Assembly (NCBI GenBank): GCA_018969975.1
Contig: JAGWXI010000011.1
Span: 1-45,108 of the forward strand
Reading direction: 5' to 3'
Origin: Burkholderiales bacterium
GTDB taxonomy: Bacteria > Pseudomonadota > Gammaproteobacteria > Burkholderiales > Burkholderiaceae_C
Length of the DNA stretch: 45,108 bases
The notes under the pieces were generated by a model. It worked only from the letters and a program-made list of their open reading frames with translations. It searched no databases and was not told the DNA's origin. A program made the translations under genes and the position numbers. Of the stretch, positions 19,894 through 28,574 are shown in pieces (the first letter of the stretch is position 1; each line of letters begins with the position of its first letter).

Positions 19894-20802
19894 TCAACGA
19901 TTCGCATCTGATTGCAGCAAGTCCCTAAATTGAGTTGCCTGCTTTTCGTCTATGCCGCCTGCCTTTTCAGCCAGCGCCACCGTCCGCATACAAAGCGTTG
20001 TGTAGAAATGCAACATCTCCTTCCCCATTGGTGAAATCGCATACAAATGCTTTTCAATCGAGGACAAGTCTGCACGGGAGACCGGTCCAGGCATTCCTCG
20101 AGCTACGCCCGCACGTTCAATAGAACTGAGCGTGCCCTGCGCCAAAGGCAACAAAGCACGCAGTGCTTGTTCTTCAGTTGCGCCCCATGTTTGCCAGAGG
20201 CTCACCGCTTGGTCAAACAAGGCATTGATGAACTGGGACGTATAACCTGCCGCAGCATGGTAGCGACCCCGCATTCCTGCTGGTAATTGGTTGGCTAGAC
20301 ATCCGAGCCTTTGCGTTAGCTCCAATAAAACCTCCATCAACCCTGGGTCTTGCGCTTCTAGTGTGATCGTGCATCCCGCCAACGAACGCACCGCAGCATG
20401 CGGATCGCCAAAAGTTTGCATTGGATGAAATCCCCCAATGCAAGCGCCATGGGACAGCGCCATTGCCAAAGCATCCACTTCAGTAACACCGCTGCAATGC
20501 ACAGATGCTTGCCCTATGCGCCACTGCAGTTGGTCGCATGCATCACGAATTGCGCTATCGGGTGTGGTTACAAACACCACATCGCAGTTGTCCACCACGT
20601 CTTGAGCAGACATGCTGACACAGCCTTGGAGAGGTTGCGCCAGGTTATTGGCATGTGCCAGTACCAAGCTGTGAACCGCTACTACCTTCAAGCCCGCCTG
20701 GGCCAGGCTCCAAGCCAAAGCTTGGCCTAGGCGTCCGGCACCAATAAAGCCAATTCGCCAATTCTGCGGTGGACCGAGCGACAGTGTAGATGCCTGCGTC
20801 AT
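19894..20802 (-). CDS. Rossmann-fold and DUF2520 domain oxidoreductase-like protein
   Basis: The N-terminal half is a Rossmann domain (WRIGFIGAGRLGQALAWSLA) of the F420/NADP reductase or ProC type. The C-terminal half, from GGFHPMQTF through RYHAAAGYTSQFINALFD, matches the DUF2520 helical domain, which resembles 6-phosphogluconate dehydrogenase-type C-terminal domains. The start MTQASTLSLG (20802) overlaps the stop of the enolase-superfamily gene by 4 bases (ATGA), so this is the third gene of the lactonase-dehydratase operon. No reaction is established for DUF2520 proteins in such clusters. An NAD(P)-linked step on a hydroxyacid or keto acid is the natural guess. Confidence 0.8.
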   Translation of the reverse strand: MTQASTLSLGPPQNWRIGFIGAGRLGQALAWSLAQAGLKVVAVHSLVLAHANNLAQPLQGCVSMSAQDVVDNCDVVFVTTPDSAIRDACDQLQWRIGQASVHCSGVTEVDALAMALSHGACIGGFHPMQTFGDPHAAVRSLAGCTITLEAQDPGLMEVLLELTQRLGCLANQLPAGMRGRYHAAAGYTSQFINALFDQAVSLWQTWGATEEQALRALLPLAQGTLSSIERAGVARGMPGPVSRADLSSIEKHLYAISPMGKEMLHFYTTLCMRTVALAEKAGGIDEKQATQFRDLLQSDANR

Positions 20803-21944
20803 ACTTTCACCCTGCCTGTCCAAGTTTGATGGTCCATCAACTGAGCCAGGTCAGGCACAGCCCCGAGCCCCGGACCAGCGGGCACAGGCACACAGCCATC
20901 ACGAACCGGCAACAAATCGCCCACCACAGCTTCTCGTCCCAAATTAGGGTGCGCGTCAAACTCTAAAACACCGGCCCCTCCCACAGCCGCTAGTACGTGC
21001 AGAGAGGCCAACAACGAAACGCCCCCTCCAAAATAATGAGGGCAGTAACGCTTACCCGCAGCAACTGTATGCTTGGCAACCATCGCATTGCCGCTTATCC
21101 CGCCCCACTTGGTGATGTCGGGCTGAATGACTTGCAAAACTGAGTTTTCTAGAGCCTGGTCGAACTGTGCTGCATGAAAATTTTCTCCACCTGCCAAGGG
21201 TGTTGTGCTGAGTTTGGCTAACTCTTGCCAATGCGAAGCTGGTGCATCGACACGCAAAGGCTCCTCTAACCATGCCAAATTCAAAGGTGCAATTGCTTGC
21301 ACAAAAGCCTTTGCATCTTCGAGTTGGAGATTTTGATTAGAGTCGCAGGTTAACTCTGCTTGATCTCCTAACACTTCTCGCATGGCTTGCAGATTACGGA
21401 CATCAACGGCATGGCCAAAACCCGTTTTGAGTTTGAAAGACCGGAACCCCTCGGCCTGACGGGCAGCTGCAAAGACTTCTGGTTGATCTGGGTTGATGCC
21501 TGTCACATACACCGGTACGTGCTCGACTTCCCGTTGGCTGATCAAGTGATGCAAAGCTTTATTGGCGCGACGCGCCACCAAATCCCAGCACGCGATATCG
21601 ATACCAGCGAGAACCTGGGCAATCGGCCCCACTTCTAGCGTCTGCAGTACCAAGACTTCAAGCTCTTTGTTGAGTTGCGCAAACATCTGCTCGGGTGAAT
21701 CAAATCGCTTGCCCACCACGCGTTCACCCAAATCAATGGACAAGCGTGCACGATGTTCTGCTCCGCTTGCGGGCCAGTTAGCCCAGACCTCTCCCCAGCC
21801 CTCGGCACCTTGGTCATCAACCACGCGCAGCAGGACCATGGGTCGATCCCGAAAGGTTCCAAATGCCACTTTAATAGGCATCTTGACGGGCACCCGAATG
21901 CAAAAAGCTTCGATCGATACCAAAGTAAATGTCAAGTCGTTCAT
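20799..21944 (-). CDS. Mandelate racemase/muconate lactonizing enzyme family protein, probable sugar-acid dehydratase or lactone cycloisomerase
   Basis: This is a 381-residue enolase-superfamily member with an N-terminal capping domain (to about residue 125) and a TIM barrel. Active-site elements are SFKLKTGFG (Lys-x-Lys on strand 2), LTCDSNQN, WLEEPL and GGENFHA (three metal ligands Asp/Glu/Glu), and CPHYFGGG (His near the barrel end), a pattern of the mandelate racemase and galactarolactone cycloisomerase side of the superfamily. The start at MNDLTF has AAGGA eight bases upstream; a longer frame would run into the lactonase gene. It lies between an SMP-30 lactonase and DUF2520, so dehydration of an aldonic acid or cycloisomerisation of a lactone is expected. 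Substrate unknown. Confidence 0.88.
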   Translation of the reverse strand: MNDLTFTLVSIEAFCIRVPVKMPIKVAFGTFRDRPMVLLRVVDDQGAEGWGEVWANWPASGAEHRARLSIDLGERVVGKRFDSPEQMFAQLNKELEVLVLQTLEVGPIAQVLAGIDIACWDLVARRANKALHHLISQREVEHVPVYVTGINPDQPEVFAAARQAEGFRSFKLKTGFGHAVDVRNLQAMREVLGDQAELTCDSNQNLQLEDAKAFVQAIAPLNLAWLEEPLRVDAPASHWQELAKLSTTPLAGGENFHAAQFDQALENSVLQVIQPDITKWGGISGNAMVAKHTVAAGKRYCPHYFGGGVSLLASLHVLAAVGGAGVLEFDAHPNLGREAVVGDLLPVRDGCVPVPAGPGLGAVPDLAQLMDHQTWTGRVKV

Positions 21945-21966
21945 AGCCAATATCCTTATAAAAATA

Positions 21967-22890
21967 TCATTGGGCGCGTGGTCCATGGATCGCAAAACGT
22001 GGTTCCGGCAGACCACAAACACCCGGACGAATGGCCATCAGTGCGCCGGCCATAGGATTCGCCTGACGTTGCGCTTCGCTCATGTTTTGTGAGGTGCTCG
22101 TGATAAACAAAATATCCATATCCGGTCCACCAAACGCACAACAAGTTGGACGATCAACCGGTAGATTTAGCACACGATCTAAGCGTCCGTCTGGCGCGTA
22201 TCGCAAAAGGCGTCCGCCATTGAATTGGGCATTCCACAAAAACCCTTCTGCATCCAAGGTCGAACCATCCGGAAATGCAGGTGGTTTGCTTTCTGCAAAG
22301 ACCCTCGCCTCGCCCATTTCCCCAGTCTCTGGAGTGTAGGCGTGGGCATTAATTCGGTAGTGCAAAGAATCTGCAAAATACAAGGTCTCGCCCGCTGGAC
22401 TAAATGCCAGACTATTTGGTATGGAAACCCCCTCTAATACCGGCTTGAGGGGGCCAGAGCCCTCTAGGCAGAAAAGCGTCCCTTCCGGTGCTCGGGTGAT
22501 GTTATGCATACTTCCAACCCAGAATCGGCCACGCGCATCGCAACGCCCGTCGTTAAAGCGGTGCCCATGTCGCAAAGGAAGGTTTGACAAGAAAGTTTGC
22601 AACTGGCCCTCGATGGGATCGAAAAGAGCCATTTGACTCGGCAATGCCACCAATAAGCGTGCGTCATCTGTCAAAGCTATCGATCCCACCAAATCAGGCA
22701 TAGCCCAAGTATCTACTTCACCAGTGTCATAACGTAAACGCCGAATTGCCGGGCGACGAATATCTATCCAGTAAAGGCAATGAGCGGAGCTATCCCATAA
22801 CGGGTTCTCCCCCAAGATATCCGATTGGGTTCCCACGCGTTGCAACTGATGCAATGCCATGTCCTGCAGTGATGCCTTGAAATCATTCAT
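21967..22890 (-). CDS. SMP-30/gluconolactonase-family lactonase
   Basis: This is a six-bladed beta-propeller metal-dependent lactonase that opens aldonolactones to aldonic acids. The metal-binding residues of the family are in place: Glu in GENPLWD, Asn in IPNSLAFSP and Asp in FPDGSTLDAEGFLW. HRFNDGRCDARGRFWVGSM is the usual mid-protein motif. The start is uncertain: ATG 22890 (307 residues), GTG 22911, or ATG 22860 (MALHQLQRV), which has CAGG upstream. It is the first gene of a three-gene operon, divergent from the SDR-transporter operon across a 170-base region with a perfect palindrome. Confidence 0.9.
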   Translation of the reverse strand: MNDFKASLQDMALHQLQRVGTQSDILGENPLWDSSAHCLYWIDIRRPAIRRLRYDTGEVDTWAMPDLVGSIALTDDARLLVALPSQMALFDPIEGQLQTFLSNLPLRHGHRFNDGRCDARGRFWVGSMHNITRAPEGTLFCLEGSGPLKPVLEGVSIPNSLAFSPAGETLYFADSLHYRINAHAYTPETGEMGEARVFAESKPPAFPDGSTLDAEGFLWNAQFNGGRLLRYAPDGRLDRVLNLPVDRPTCCAFGGPDMDILFITSTSQNMSEAQRQANPMAGALMAIRPGVCGLPEPRFAIHGPRAQ

Positions 22891-22947
22891 GAGGCAGATG
22901 CTAGAAGGCACCGCGTGGTTAGGGAATCAAATTTGCGTCAAACTGAC

Positions 22948-22987
22948 CTTCACACAAACGCAAGGCTAGCCTTGCGTTTGTGTGAAG
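22948..22987. promoter_or_regulatory. Perfect 40-bp palindrome in a divergent promoter region
   Basis: Two 20-base arms (left arm CTTCACACAAACGCAAGGCT, right arm its exact complement) meet with no spacer. The next base pair outward fails on the left side (C-T). It lies 57 bases before the SMP-30 gene and 73 bases before the SDR gene, so it cannot be a terminator of either. The likeliest role is an operator for a dimeric or tetrameric regulator of both operons. A repeat-family element is the alternative. A second, weaker inverted repeat, GTCAT-N10-ATGAC at 23021-23040, sits 20 bases before the SDR start. Confidence 0.75.
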
Positions 22988-23060
22988 TGTGCATTGACCA
23001 AGTTTCAATTCCATTGCGTCGTCATGCCCATTAGGATGACATCACTGATATTCACAGGAC

Positions 23061-23882
23061 ATGAACTACATGAAAGCAAACGCTTCTTCGGACGCCACTT
23101 CTTCTCTGTTTGCTGATCTGACGCCCCAAAAGCTTTTCTCTCTCGACGGGCAAGTGGTGCTCATCACTGGTGCTGCCGGCGGTATAGGTGGCGCCTTGGC
23201 GCGTGGTTTTGCAGCTGCTGGCGCAAAACTGATCGCATGCGATCTCCAACCCCGAATGCACGAGCTAGCCGAGCAATGGCGGTCTCAAGGGATGGACGTG
23301 GAGTCGATGGTGTTCGATGTCACGCGTGAAGAGGAAATTACAAACGCATTTACCCAAGTTAACCAGCGCCATGGCCGACTCGATGTACTGGTCAATAACG
23401 CTGGCGTGATTGTGCGTACGCCATTTCTGGAACTTGAGCGAGATGAGTGGCAAAAGGTCATGGACACCGACTTGACAGCATGTTTTCTGATGGCACAACA
23501 AGCAGCGCGCTTAATGGTTAAGCAAGGCTATGGTCGCATCATTCATCTGAGCTCCATCATGAACCATGTGGCACGCCCCAACCTAGTTCCCTACGTAGTT
23601 GCAAAAGGAGGGGTCTCAGCATTGACACGCGCAATGGCTGCCGACTTGGGTGGCAAGGGCATCACTGTCAACGCCCTCGCGCCTGGCTACACACAAACTG
23701 AGTTCAGCCAAGCCAAAGATCCTGAATTCAATGCTTTTGTATCGAACTGGACTCCAGCCAAACGTTGGGGCCAGCCGGAAGATCTGTGTGGTGCTGCTCT
23801 GTTATTGGCCTCTAGAGCAGGTGCATATATCAATGGTCAAACCCTCTATGTAGACGGCGGATTTTTGGCTGTCACCCGATAA
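23061..23882 (+). CDS. SDR-family sugar or polyol dehydrogenase
   Basis: This is a classical short-chain dehydrogenase of 273 residues with a 27-residue N-terminal extension before the fold. Motifs are LITGAAGGIGGALA (cofactor glycine motif), VNNAGVIV, HLSSIM (catalytic Ser) and YVVAKGG (catalytic Tyr-x-x-x-Lys). The acidic residue in ACDLQ after the second strand suggests NAD rather than NADP. It resembles gluconate 5-dehydrogenase and sugar 1-dehydrogenases. As first gene of the transporter operon and divergent from a lactonase, oxidation of an imported aldose to a lactone is a reasonable inference. CAGGAC precedes the ATG. Confidence 0.88.
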   Translation: MNYMKANASSDATSSLFADLTPQKLFSLDGQVVLITGAAGGIGGALARGFAAAGAKLIACDLQPRMHELAEQWRSQGMDVESMVFDVTREEEITNAFTQVNQRHGRLDVLVNNAGVIVRTPFLELERDEWQKVMDTDLTACFLMAQQAARLMVKQGYGRIIHLSSIMNHVARPNLVPYVVAKGGVSALTRAMAADLGGKGITVNALAPGYTQTEFSQAKDPEFNAFVSNWTPAKRWGQPEDLCGAALLLASRAGAYINGQTLYVDGGFLAVTR

Positions 23883-23906
23883 ACAGCTCAAGGAGTCGAC
23901 TAAGCC

Positions 23907-24695
23907 ATGTCAACTGTCAATCACTCACCGCAGGCGTATCGCCCTATGTGGGTGTCGCTGCGCGCCTTTGGAGGCTTTTTCCTACTGTGGTGGTTACTCC
24001 ACCTTTGGAATGGCAACCCCTTGCAATTACCGTCCCCTAGCAAAGTATTTGAAGCCCTCTGGGGGCTTCTGCGTGAAGGTGAGATTGCAGAGCATGCTTC
24101 TGTCAGTACGTTGCGCATGCTATTGGCCTTGTTTTTTGCCATCTTGGTTGCGGTGCCGTTAGGTTTTGTCATGGGCCTATCCCGACAAGCGGAGCAATTT
24201 GTAGGGCCACTGGTGGAAATGCTGCGTCCCATCTCCGGAATCGCATGGTTGCCATTGGCTTTATTTATCTTTGGTGTGGGCGACACCTTGCCCGTATTCA
24301 TCATGTTTTATGTCGGTTTTTTTCCTATCCTATTGAACACGGTTGCAGGCGTTCGACTAACAGATCCGCGTTTGCTAGCAGCAGCCAAGACCATGGGCGT
24401 GAGGCCTTTGCCCTTGCTTTTACATGTTTTGATGCCATCGGCCTTGCCCAACATCATGGTGGGGATAAGGCTGGCTTTTGCTGCTAGTTGGGCTGCCATT
24501 GTGGCGGCAGAACTCATTGGTGCACCCAGCGGTTTGGGATTTGCAATTGAGTGGTATCGGCAATTATTGATGACGCCCAAAGTCTTTGCCTTCATTTTGG
24601 CCATTGGCGTGGTTGGCTACTTGTGCGATCTTGGGTTGCGGAGCCTACAGAGAAAACTGACACCATGGACCGAAGGGTCCAGCATCGTGACATGA
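23907..24695 (+). CDS. ABC transporter permease (SsuC/TauC type)
   Basis: This is an inner-membrane permease of the nitrate/sulfonate/taurine importer family, 262 residues with about six hydrophobic segments. The cytoplasmic loop AAKTMGVRPLPLLLHVLMPS followed by ALPNIMVGIRLAF is the EAA motif that docks the ATPase. AAWAAIVAAELIGAPSGLGF-like residues (SWAAIVAAELIGAPSGLGF) are typical of the family. It starts 24 bases after the SDR gene, with AAGGAG upstream. It is encoded with a second permease, so the transporter is probably a heterodimer rather than the usual SsuC homodimer. Confidence 0.92.
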   Translation: MSTVNHSPQAYRPMWVSLRAFGGFFLLWWLLHLWNGNPLQLPSPSKVFEALWGLLREGEIAEHASVSTLRMLLALFFAILVAVPLGFVMGLSRQAEQFVGPLVEMLRPISGIAWLPLALFIFGVGDTLPVFIMFYVGFFPILLNTVAGVRLTDPRLLAAAKTMGVRPLPLLLHVLMPSALPNIMVGIRLAFAASWAAIVAAELIGAPSGLGFAIEWYRQLLMTPKVFAFILAIGVVGYLCDLGLRSLQRKLTPWTEGSSIVT

Positions 24696-25489
24696 AACAA
24701 AACACTCTTTACAACCGAACAGGAGTTTTTGTTCGCCATCTGGCCTTTCCAGCCTTGCTGATCTTGGTCTGGCAAATATGGGCTATGAATTTACCAGTAG
24801 GTAGTCCTGCACCCTCCCCGATCAAAGTCGTACAAACTTTTGGCGAATTACTCAGCAAAGGCTCTCTTATCTCTGCTACGGTGCAAAGCTTGGGCAGAGT
24901 ACTAATGGGTTTCGCCATGGCTTCTCTATTGGGCATAGCCTTAGGTTTGCTGATGGGGTCAAGTCGGACCATTCGCGAAAACTTAGACCCCATCATTGAG
25001 AGCTTCAGACCCATCGCTCCCATGGCCATATTGCCTATCGCCATTTTGTGGCTGGGAACGGGAACACCCACTGCTTTAGCCATCGTGGCCTATGCCTCCT
25101 TTTTTCCAGTGGTCGTCAATACTGTGCATGGCGTCAGCCACGTGGATCGCAAACTAATTCTGGCGGCCAGGACCATGGGTATTTCTAAATGGACCATCCT
25201 CACGCGCGTCGTCCTGCCTGGTGCTCTGCCCTCCATTTTGCTAGGCACTCGGTTGGCTATGGGTGTGGCATGGACAGCCATCATCGCCGCAGAACTTGCC
25301 GTCGGCGCAAAGTCAGGCGGAGGGGGCTCTGGTGGCATAGGCCAGATGATGTTCGTGTTCTACGCCTACAACATTGATCTCAATGCGATTGTGGTTTGCA
25401 TGACCGTTGTTGGCCTCGTCGCACTTTGCATTGACCAAATTTTCAGATTATTCGAGAAACGTCTGATCCCCTGGAGACAAGAAATATGA
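24692..25489 (+). CDS. ABC transporter permease (SsuC/TauC type), second subunit
   Basis: A second permease of the same family, 265 residues when started at MKQNTLYNRTG, whose ATG overlaps the stop of the first permease by 4 bases. MDRRVQHRD at 24665 is an alternative start. The EAA loop is AARTMGISKWTILTRVVLPG, followed by ALPSILLGTRLAMG. A glycine-rich stretch AKSGGGGSGGIGQMMF replaces the shorter loop of the first permease. Together the two probably form the membrane channel of one importer. Confidence 0.92.
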   Translation: MKQNTLYNRTGVFVRHLAFPALLILVWQIWAMNLPVGSPAPSPIKVVQTFGELLSKGSLISATVQSLGRVLMGFAMASLLGIALGLLMGSSRTIRENLDPIIESFRPIAPMAILPIAILWLGTGTPTALAIVAYASFFPVVVNTVHGVSHVDRKLILAARTMGISKWTILTRVVLPGALPSILLGTRLAMGVAWTAIIAAELAVGAKSGGGGSGGIGQMMFVFYAYNIDLNAIVVCMTVVGLVALCIDQIFRLFEKRLIPWRQEI

Positions 25490-26337
25490 ATGCCCCCACT
25501 GACGCCACCAAACTGCGCCTGAAAAATGTGACCAAGAGCTTTTTCACGCCCAGAACAGGTTCAACCACTTTGGCAGTGGCTGAAATGAGTTTAGATATCC
25601 AGACCGGTGAATTCATTTGCATCGTGGGTCCTTCTGGTTGCGGAAAATCTACTGTGCTAAATATGATTGCAGGCTTGGACCAACCAAGCAGTGGGCAGAT
25701 CGACAAGGACGGTCAGGTGATCACCGCGCCCGGAGCAGACCGTGGTGTGATGTTCCAGGACTATGCCCTGATGCCTTGGCAGACGGTTGTGGACAACGTG
25801 GGATTTGGTCTGCGACATGGCACCCCAGGCGAGCATCTGTCAGCAAAGCAACGCCAAGAGCGCGTTGCACATTTCATCGAACTGGTAGGTCTTCAAGGAT
25901 CTGAAAACAAATACCCACACCAATTGTCTGGAGGAATGCGCCAACGTGTCGCTCTAGCGCGTTTGTTGGCCAATGGGCCCGACATATTGCTCCTAGATGA
26001 ACCTTTGGGTGCACTAGATGCGCAAACGCGCCTGATTTTGCAAGCAGAGCTGTTGCGCATTTGGGGCGAAACTTCGCCTGTCTTTGAGCGCAAGACAGCT
26101 ATCTTCATCACGCACGACATTGAGGAGGCAGTTTTGCTTGCTGACCGTGTAGTTGTAATGAGCACCCATCCTGGCCGAGTACGCGAAGTTGTCACGATCG
26201 ACATCCCCAGACCCCGGGCAGGTCATGCCCGCACCAACCCCAGATTCGGTGTGTTGGTCGAACACATCTGGTCTTTGATCCGTGACGAAGCCTATCGTGC
26301 GATTGGCGGCGGCACTTCCACTAAAGCCCTATCGTAA
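25486..26337 (+). CDS. ABC transporter ATP-binding protein (SsuB/TauB type)
   Basis: This ATPase subunit energises the two permeases. The 283 residues include Walker A GPSGCGKST, Q-loop MFQDYALMPWQT, signature LSGGMRQRVALAR, Walker B DILLLDEPLGALD and switch His in FITHDIEEAVLLADRV. HPGRVREVVTIDIPRPR after the switch is typical of nitrate/sulfonate/taurine ATPases. The ATG overlaps the second permease stop (ATGA). Confidence 0.95.
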   Translation: MNAPTDATKLRLKNVTKSFFTPRTGSTTLAVAEMSLDIQTGEFICIVGPSGCGKSTVLNMIAGLDQPSSGQIDKDGQVITAPGADRGVMFQDYALMPWQTVVDNVGFGLRHGTPGEHLSAKQRQERVAHFIELVGLQGSENKYPHQLSGGMRQRVALARLLANGPDILLLDEPLGALDAQTRLILQAELLRIWGETSPVFERKTAIFITHDIEEAVLLADRVVVMSTHPGRVREVVTIDIPRPRAGHARTNPRFGVLVEHIWSLIRDEAYRAIGGGTSTKALS

Positions 26338-26389
26338 GCAGCCACCCACTGAGTAGCCCTTTTTTGATTTCAACCACAAGGAGACATTT

Positions 26390-27625
26390 ATGAAAGCACC
26401 TGTATTCCCGACTTCACGTCGAAACCTAGTTTTAGGCACTGCTGCAGCTGCAGGTATCGCTGTCGCACCAGCATTTGTGCGAGCGCAAGCTGCCCGCAAA
26501 GCTCTAAAAATCTCGATCGGTCGGATTCCATGGGCGGCAGGAAATTCGCCCATGAGCCAATACATGATCAACAACAAGCTGATGGAAAAACGCGCAACTG
26601 AATTGGGTTATGACCTGACGATTGACTGGCGCGAGTACCCCACAGCATTACCCATGGTGGAAGCCATGGTTGGTAATAACCTCGACATTGGCATGTGGGG
26701 CAATACCCCGATCACTCGAGGAATTTCAACAGGTCTACCCATCAGCCTGTTGTGTGTAGGCGAAGGACACTTGCGCTTTTTGATCACCACGCGCAAGGGT
26801 TCTCCCATTCGCAACTTACAGGACCTCAAGGGTAAAACAGTGGGTGTTTCACTGGGTGGTGACCCCCAAAGCGCGTTGTTTCAAATGTTGATGTTTGAGT
26901 TAGGCGTTCAAGATATCAAGGACACCGGCATTAAATTCGTGAACATGCCAACGCACGCCCAAGCTGCCTCCGTGCCTACCGGCGTAGATGCCACATGCAC
27001 CATCTATCCAGCCTATTTGGCAGCGCAAGCTTCTGGCACAGTGGCAATTGCAAATTCGTTCGGGTTCACCGAAGAGTATTACGAAGGCCCCGCTGGTAAA
27101 GGTGCAGGCCATATGCTCGCGAGCGTCAAGAAGTCGCCGTTTTATCCCGATGGCTATTACCTACACCGCTCCTTTTGGATCGGCCGTAATGGCCTCATTG
27201 AACAACATCCTCAAGTAGTTATCGCATTTCTGATGGCGCAACAAGAAGCTGTGGCTGCATTGACAGCAATGGATGCAGGCGCAGTCTCGCAGTTGGTCAA
27301 AGACTACTGGAAGCTCGATGCAACGCAAGGCGCTAAGGTGGTGAAAGACGATGTGCTTTTCTCGCGCGGCTGGTCTTGGCCCACTGAAAATGACGCGCGT
27401 GCTATTTTGGAAACATCCAAGTTCATGGCCGGCAATAAAGTCATCGAAAAGCCTTTGCAATGGTCGCAAATCAAAGAGGCCTTCTCCAGAACCGCACCCC
27501 TGATCCGACAGGCTTATGAGCGAATGGGCTCCAAGCCCAACACATCTGAGTTCACAAGAAGCGATGTTGCTGATTTGCGGGGACGTCCTGTGTGGGAGAT
27601 GGACAAGTGGACCAATCAAAACTAA
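26390..27625 (+). CDS. ABC transporter substrate-binding protein (NitT/TauT family)
   Basis: This periplasmic binding protein has 411 residues. SRRNLVLGTAAAAGIAVAPA followed by FVRAQA is a twin-arginine-type export signal (R-R-N-L-V-L). The mature protein begins near KALKISIGRIPWAAGN and has the two-lobed NMT1/SsuA-like fold, with GNNLDIGMWGNTPITRGIST and LKGKTVGVSLGGDPQSALF as conserved parts. Family members bind sulfonates, taurine, nitrate or pyrimidine precursors. The ligand here is unknown and, by context, may be an acidic or modified sugar. AAGGAG lies eight bases before the ATG. The C-terminal 60 residues (from about FSRTAPLIRQAY) extend beyond shorter SsuA proteins. Confidence 0.9.
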   Translation: MKAPVFPTSRRNLVLGTAAAAGIAVAPAFVRAQAARKALKISIGRIPWAAGNSPMSQYMINNKLMEKRATELGYDLTIDWREYPTALPMVEAMVGNNLDIGMWGNTPITRGISTGLPISLLCVGEGHLRFLITTRKGSPIRNLQDLKGKTVGVSLGGDPQSALFQMLMFELGVQDIKDTGIKFVNMPTHAQAASVPTGVDATCTIYPAYLAAQASGTVAIANSFGFTEEYYEGPAGKGAGHMLASVKKSPFYPDGYYLHRSFWIGRNGLIEQHPQVVIAFLMAQQEAVAALTAMDAGAVSQLVKDYWKLDATQGAKVVKDDVLFSRGWSWPTENDARAILETSKFMAGNKVIEKPLQWSQIKEAFSRTAPLIRQAYERMGSKPNTSEFTRSDVADLRGRPVWEMDKWTNQN

Positions 27626-27653
27626 TCTTAAAAACTGAAACTGGAGCCTATTT

Positions 27654-28556
27654 ATGAAAGTTGGATTTGTCGGGTTGGGCGTCATGGGTGCCCCTATGGC
27701 CTTGAATATTTTGAAAGGGGGACATGAACTCACGGTTTATGACAAGAGCGCTGCAGCTATAGCGCACCTAGTGCAAGCAGGTGCCAAAGAGGCCAAAACG
27801 CCACGCGAAGTGGGAGCTGCCAGCGACATCGTCGTGACTATGCTGCCCGAGCCTCAACATGTTGAGCAAGTCGTGCTGGGGACCGAGGGGTTAGTTGAAG
27901 GTCTGCGCGTTGGTGGCTTGGTGATCGAGATGAGCACTATCGATCCCAACACCTCTCGACGCATTGGCGAAGCGCTTCGCCAACGAGGCATGGAATTAGT
28001 GGATTCACCTGTAGGTAAAACTAGCGAGCATGCCGCCATGGGTACCTTGACCTTAATGGTCGGTGGTAACCAAGAGGCGATCGAACGGGCAACGCCTGTA
28101 TTGAATTGCATGGGCACGGATACCTATTACTGTGGTGGGCCTGGTACCGGACATGCCATGAAGATGACCAACAATCTACTTGCTACCAGCATCATGATTG
28201 CCAACACCGAGGCATTGGCTATTGGCGCCAAAAACGGTTTGACGCTGGAATTGATGCAAGAAGTAATGCGCACCACCATGGCTTGGAACCAACAACTGGC
28301 TGTGGCCATGCCGAAAAAAGCATTTCTCGGTGATGACAGCCCTGGGTTTGCCATCCGGCTCGCTTGCAAAGACGTTCGTCTGGCCTGTGAAGCCGCCGAT
28401 CAGATGGGCTTCGAGGCGAAAGTTGGTCGGGGCGCTCAAGCCACGATGGAACATGCCATCCAAATGGGACTAGGTGATCGTGACACAGCTGCCCTGATGT
28501 TTCTTCAGGAAAAGACGCTGGGAATTGAGATCCGACAACAGCCAGCAACCAAGTAA
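27654..28556 (+). CDS. Beta-hydroxyacid dehydrogenase, YihU (sulfolactaldehyde reductase)-like
   Basis: This is a 300-residue member of the 3-hydroxyisobutyrate dehydrogenase family. KVGFVGLGVMGAPMALNIL is the NAD-binding motif, with an acidic residue in LTVYDKS favouring NAD(H). The substrate loop reads DSPVGKTSEHAAMGTLTLMV, whereas 3-hydroxyisobutyrate and tartronate semialdehyde enzymes read PVSGG. PVG(R/K)TS is what I recall for E. coli YihU, which reduces sulfolactaldehyde. GTGHAMKMTNNLL holds the catalytic Lys. Likely a reductase of a three-carbon semialdehyde, perhaps with an anionic group. It is sixth in the transporter operon. Confidence 0.85.
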   Translation: MKVGFVGLGVMGAPMALNILKGGHELTVYDKSAAAIAHLVQAGAKEAKTPREVGAASDIVVTMLPEPQHVEQVVLGTEGLVEGLRVGGLVIEMSTIDPNTSRRIGEALRQRGMELVDSPVGKTSEHAAMGTLTLMVGGNQEAIERATPVLNCMGTDTYYCGGPGTGHAMKMTNNLLATSIMIANTEALAIGAKNGLTLELMQEVMRTTMAWNQQLAVAMPKKAFLGDDSPGFAIRLACKDVRLACEAADQMGFEAKVGRGAQATMEHAIQMGLGDRDTAALMFLQEKTLGIEIRQQPATK

Positions 28557-28574
28557 TTGCCAAGGAAAGCTTGC

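Noticed and set aside
22948-22987. Palindrome as a bidirectional terminator
   Set aside because: The flanking genes diverge from it, and no U-tract follows on either strand.
27161-27733. 190-codon open frame on the minus strand opposite the binding protein and reductase genes
   Set aside because: Antisense to two strongly supported genes, with no family resemblance.
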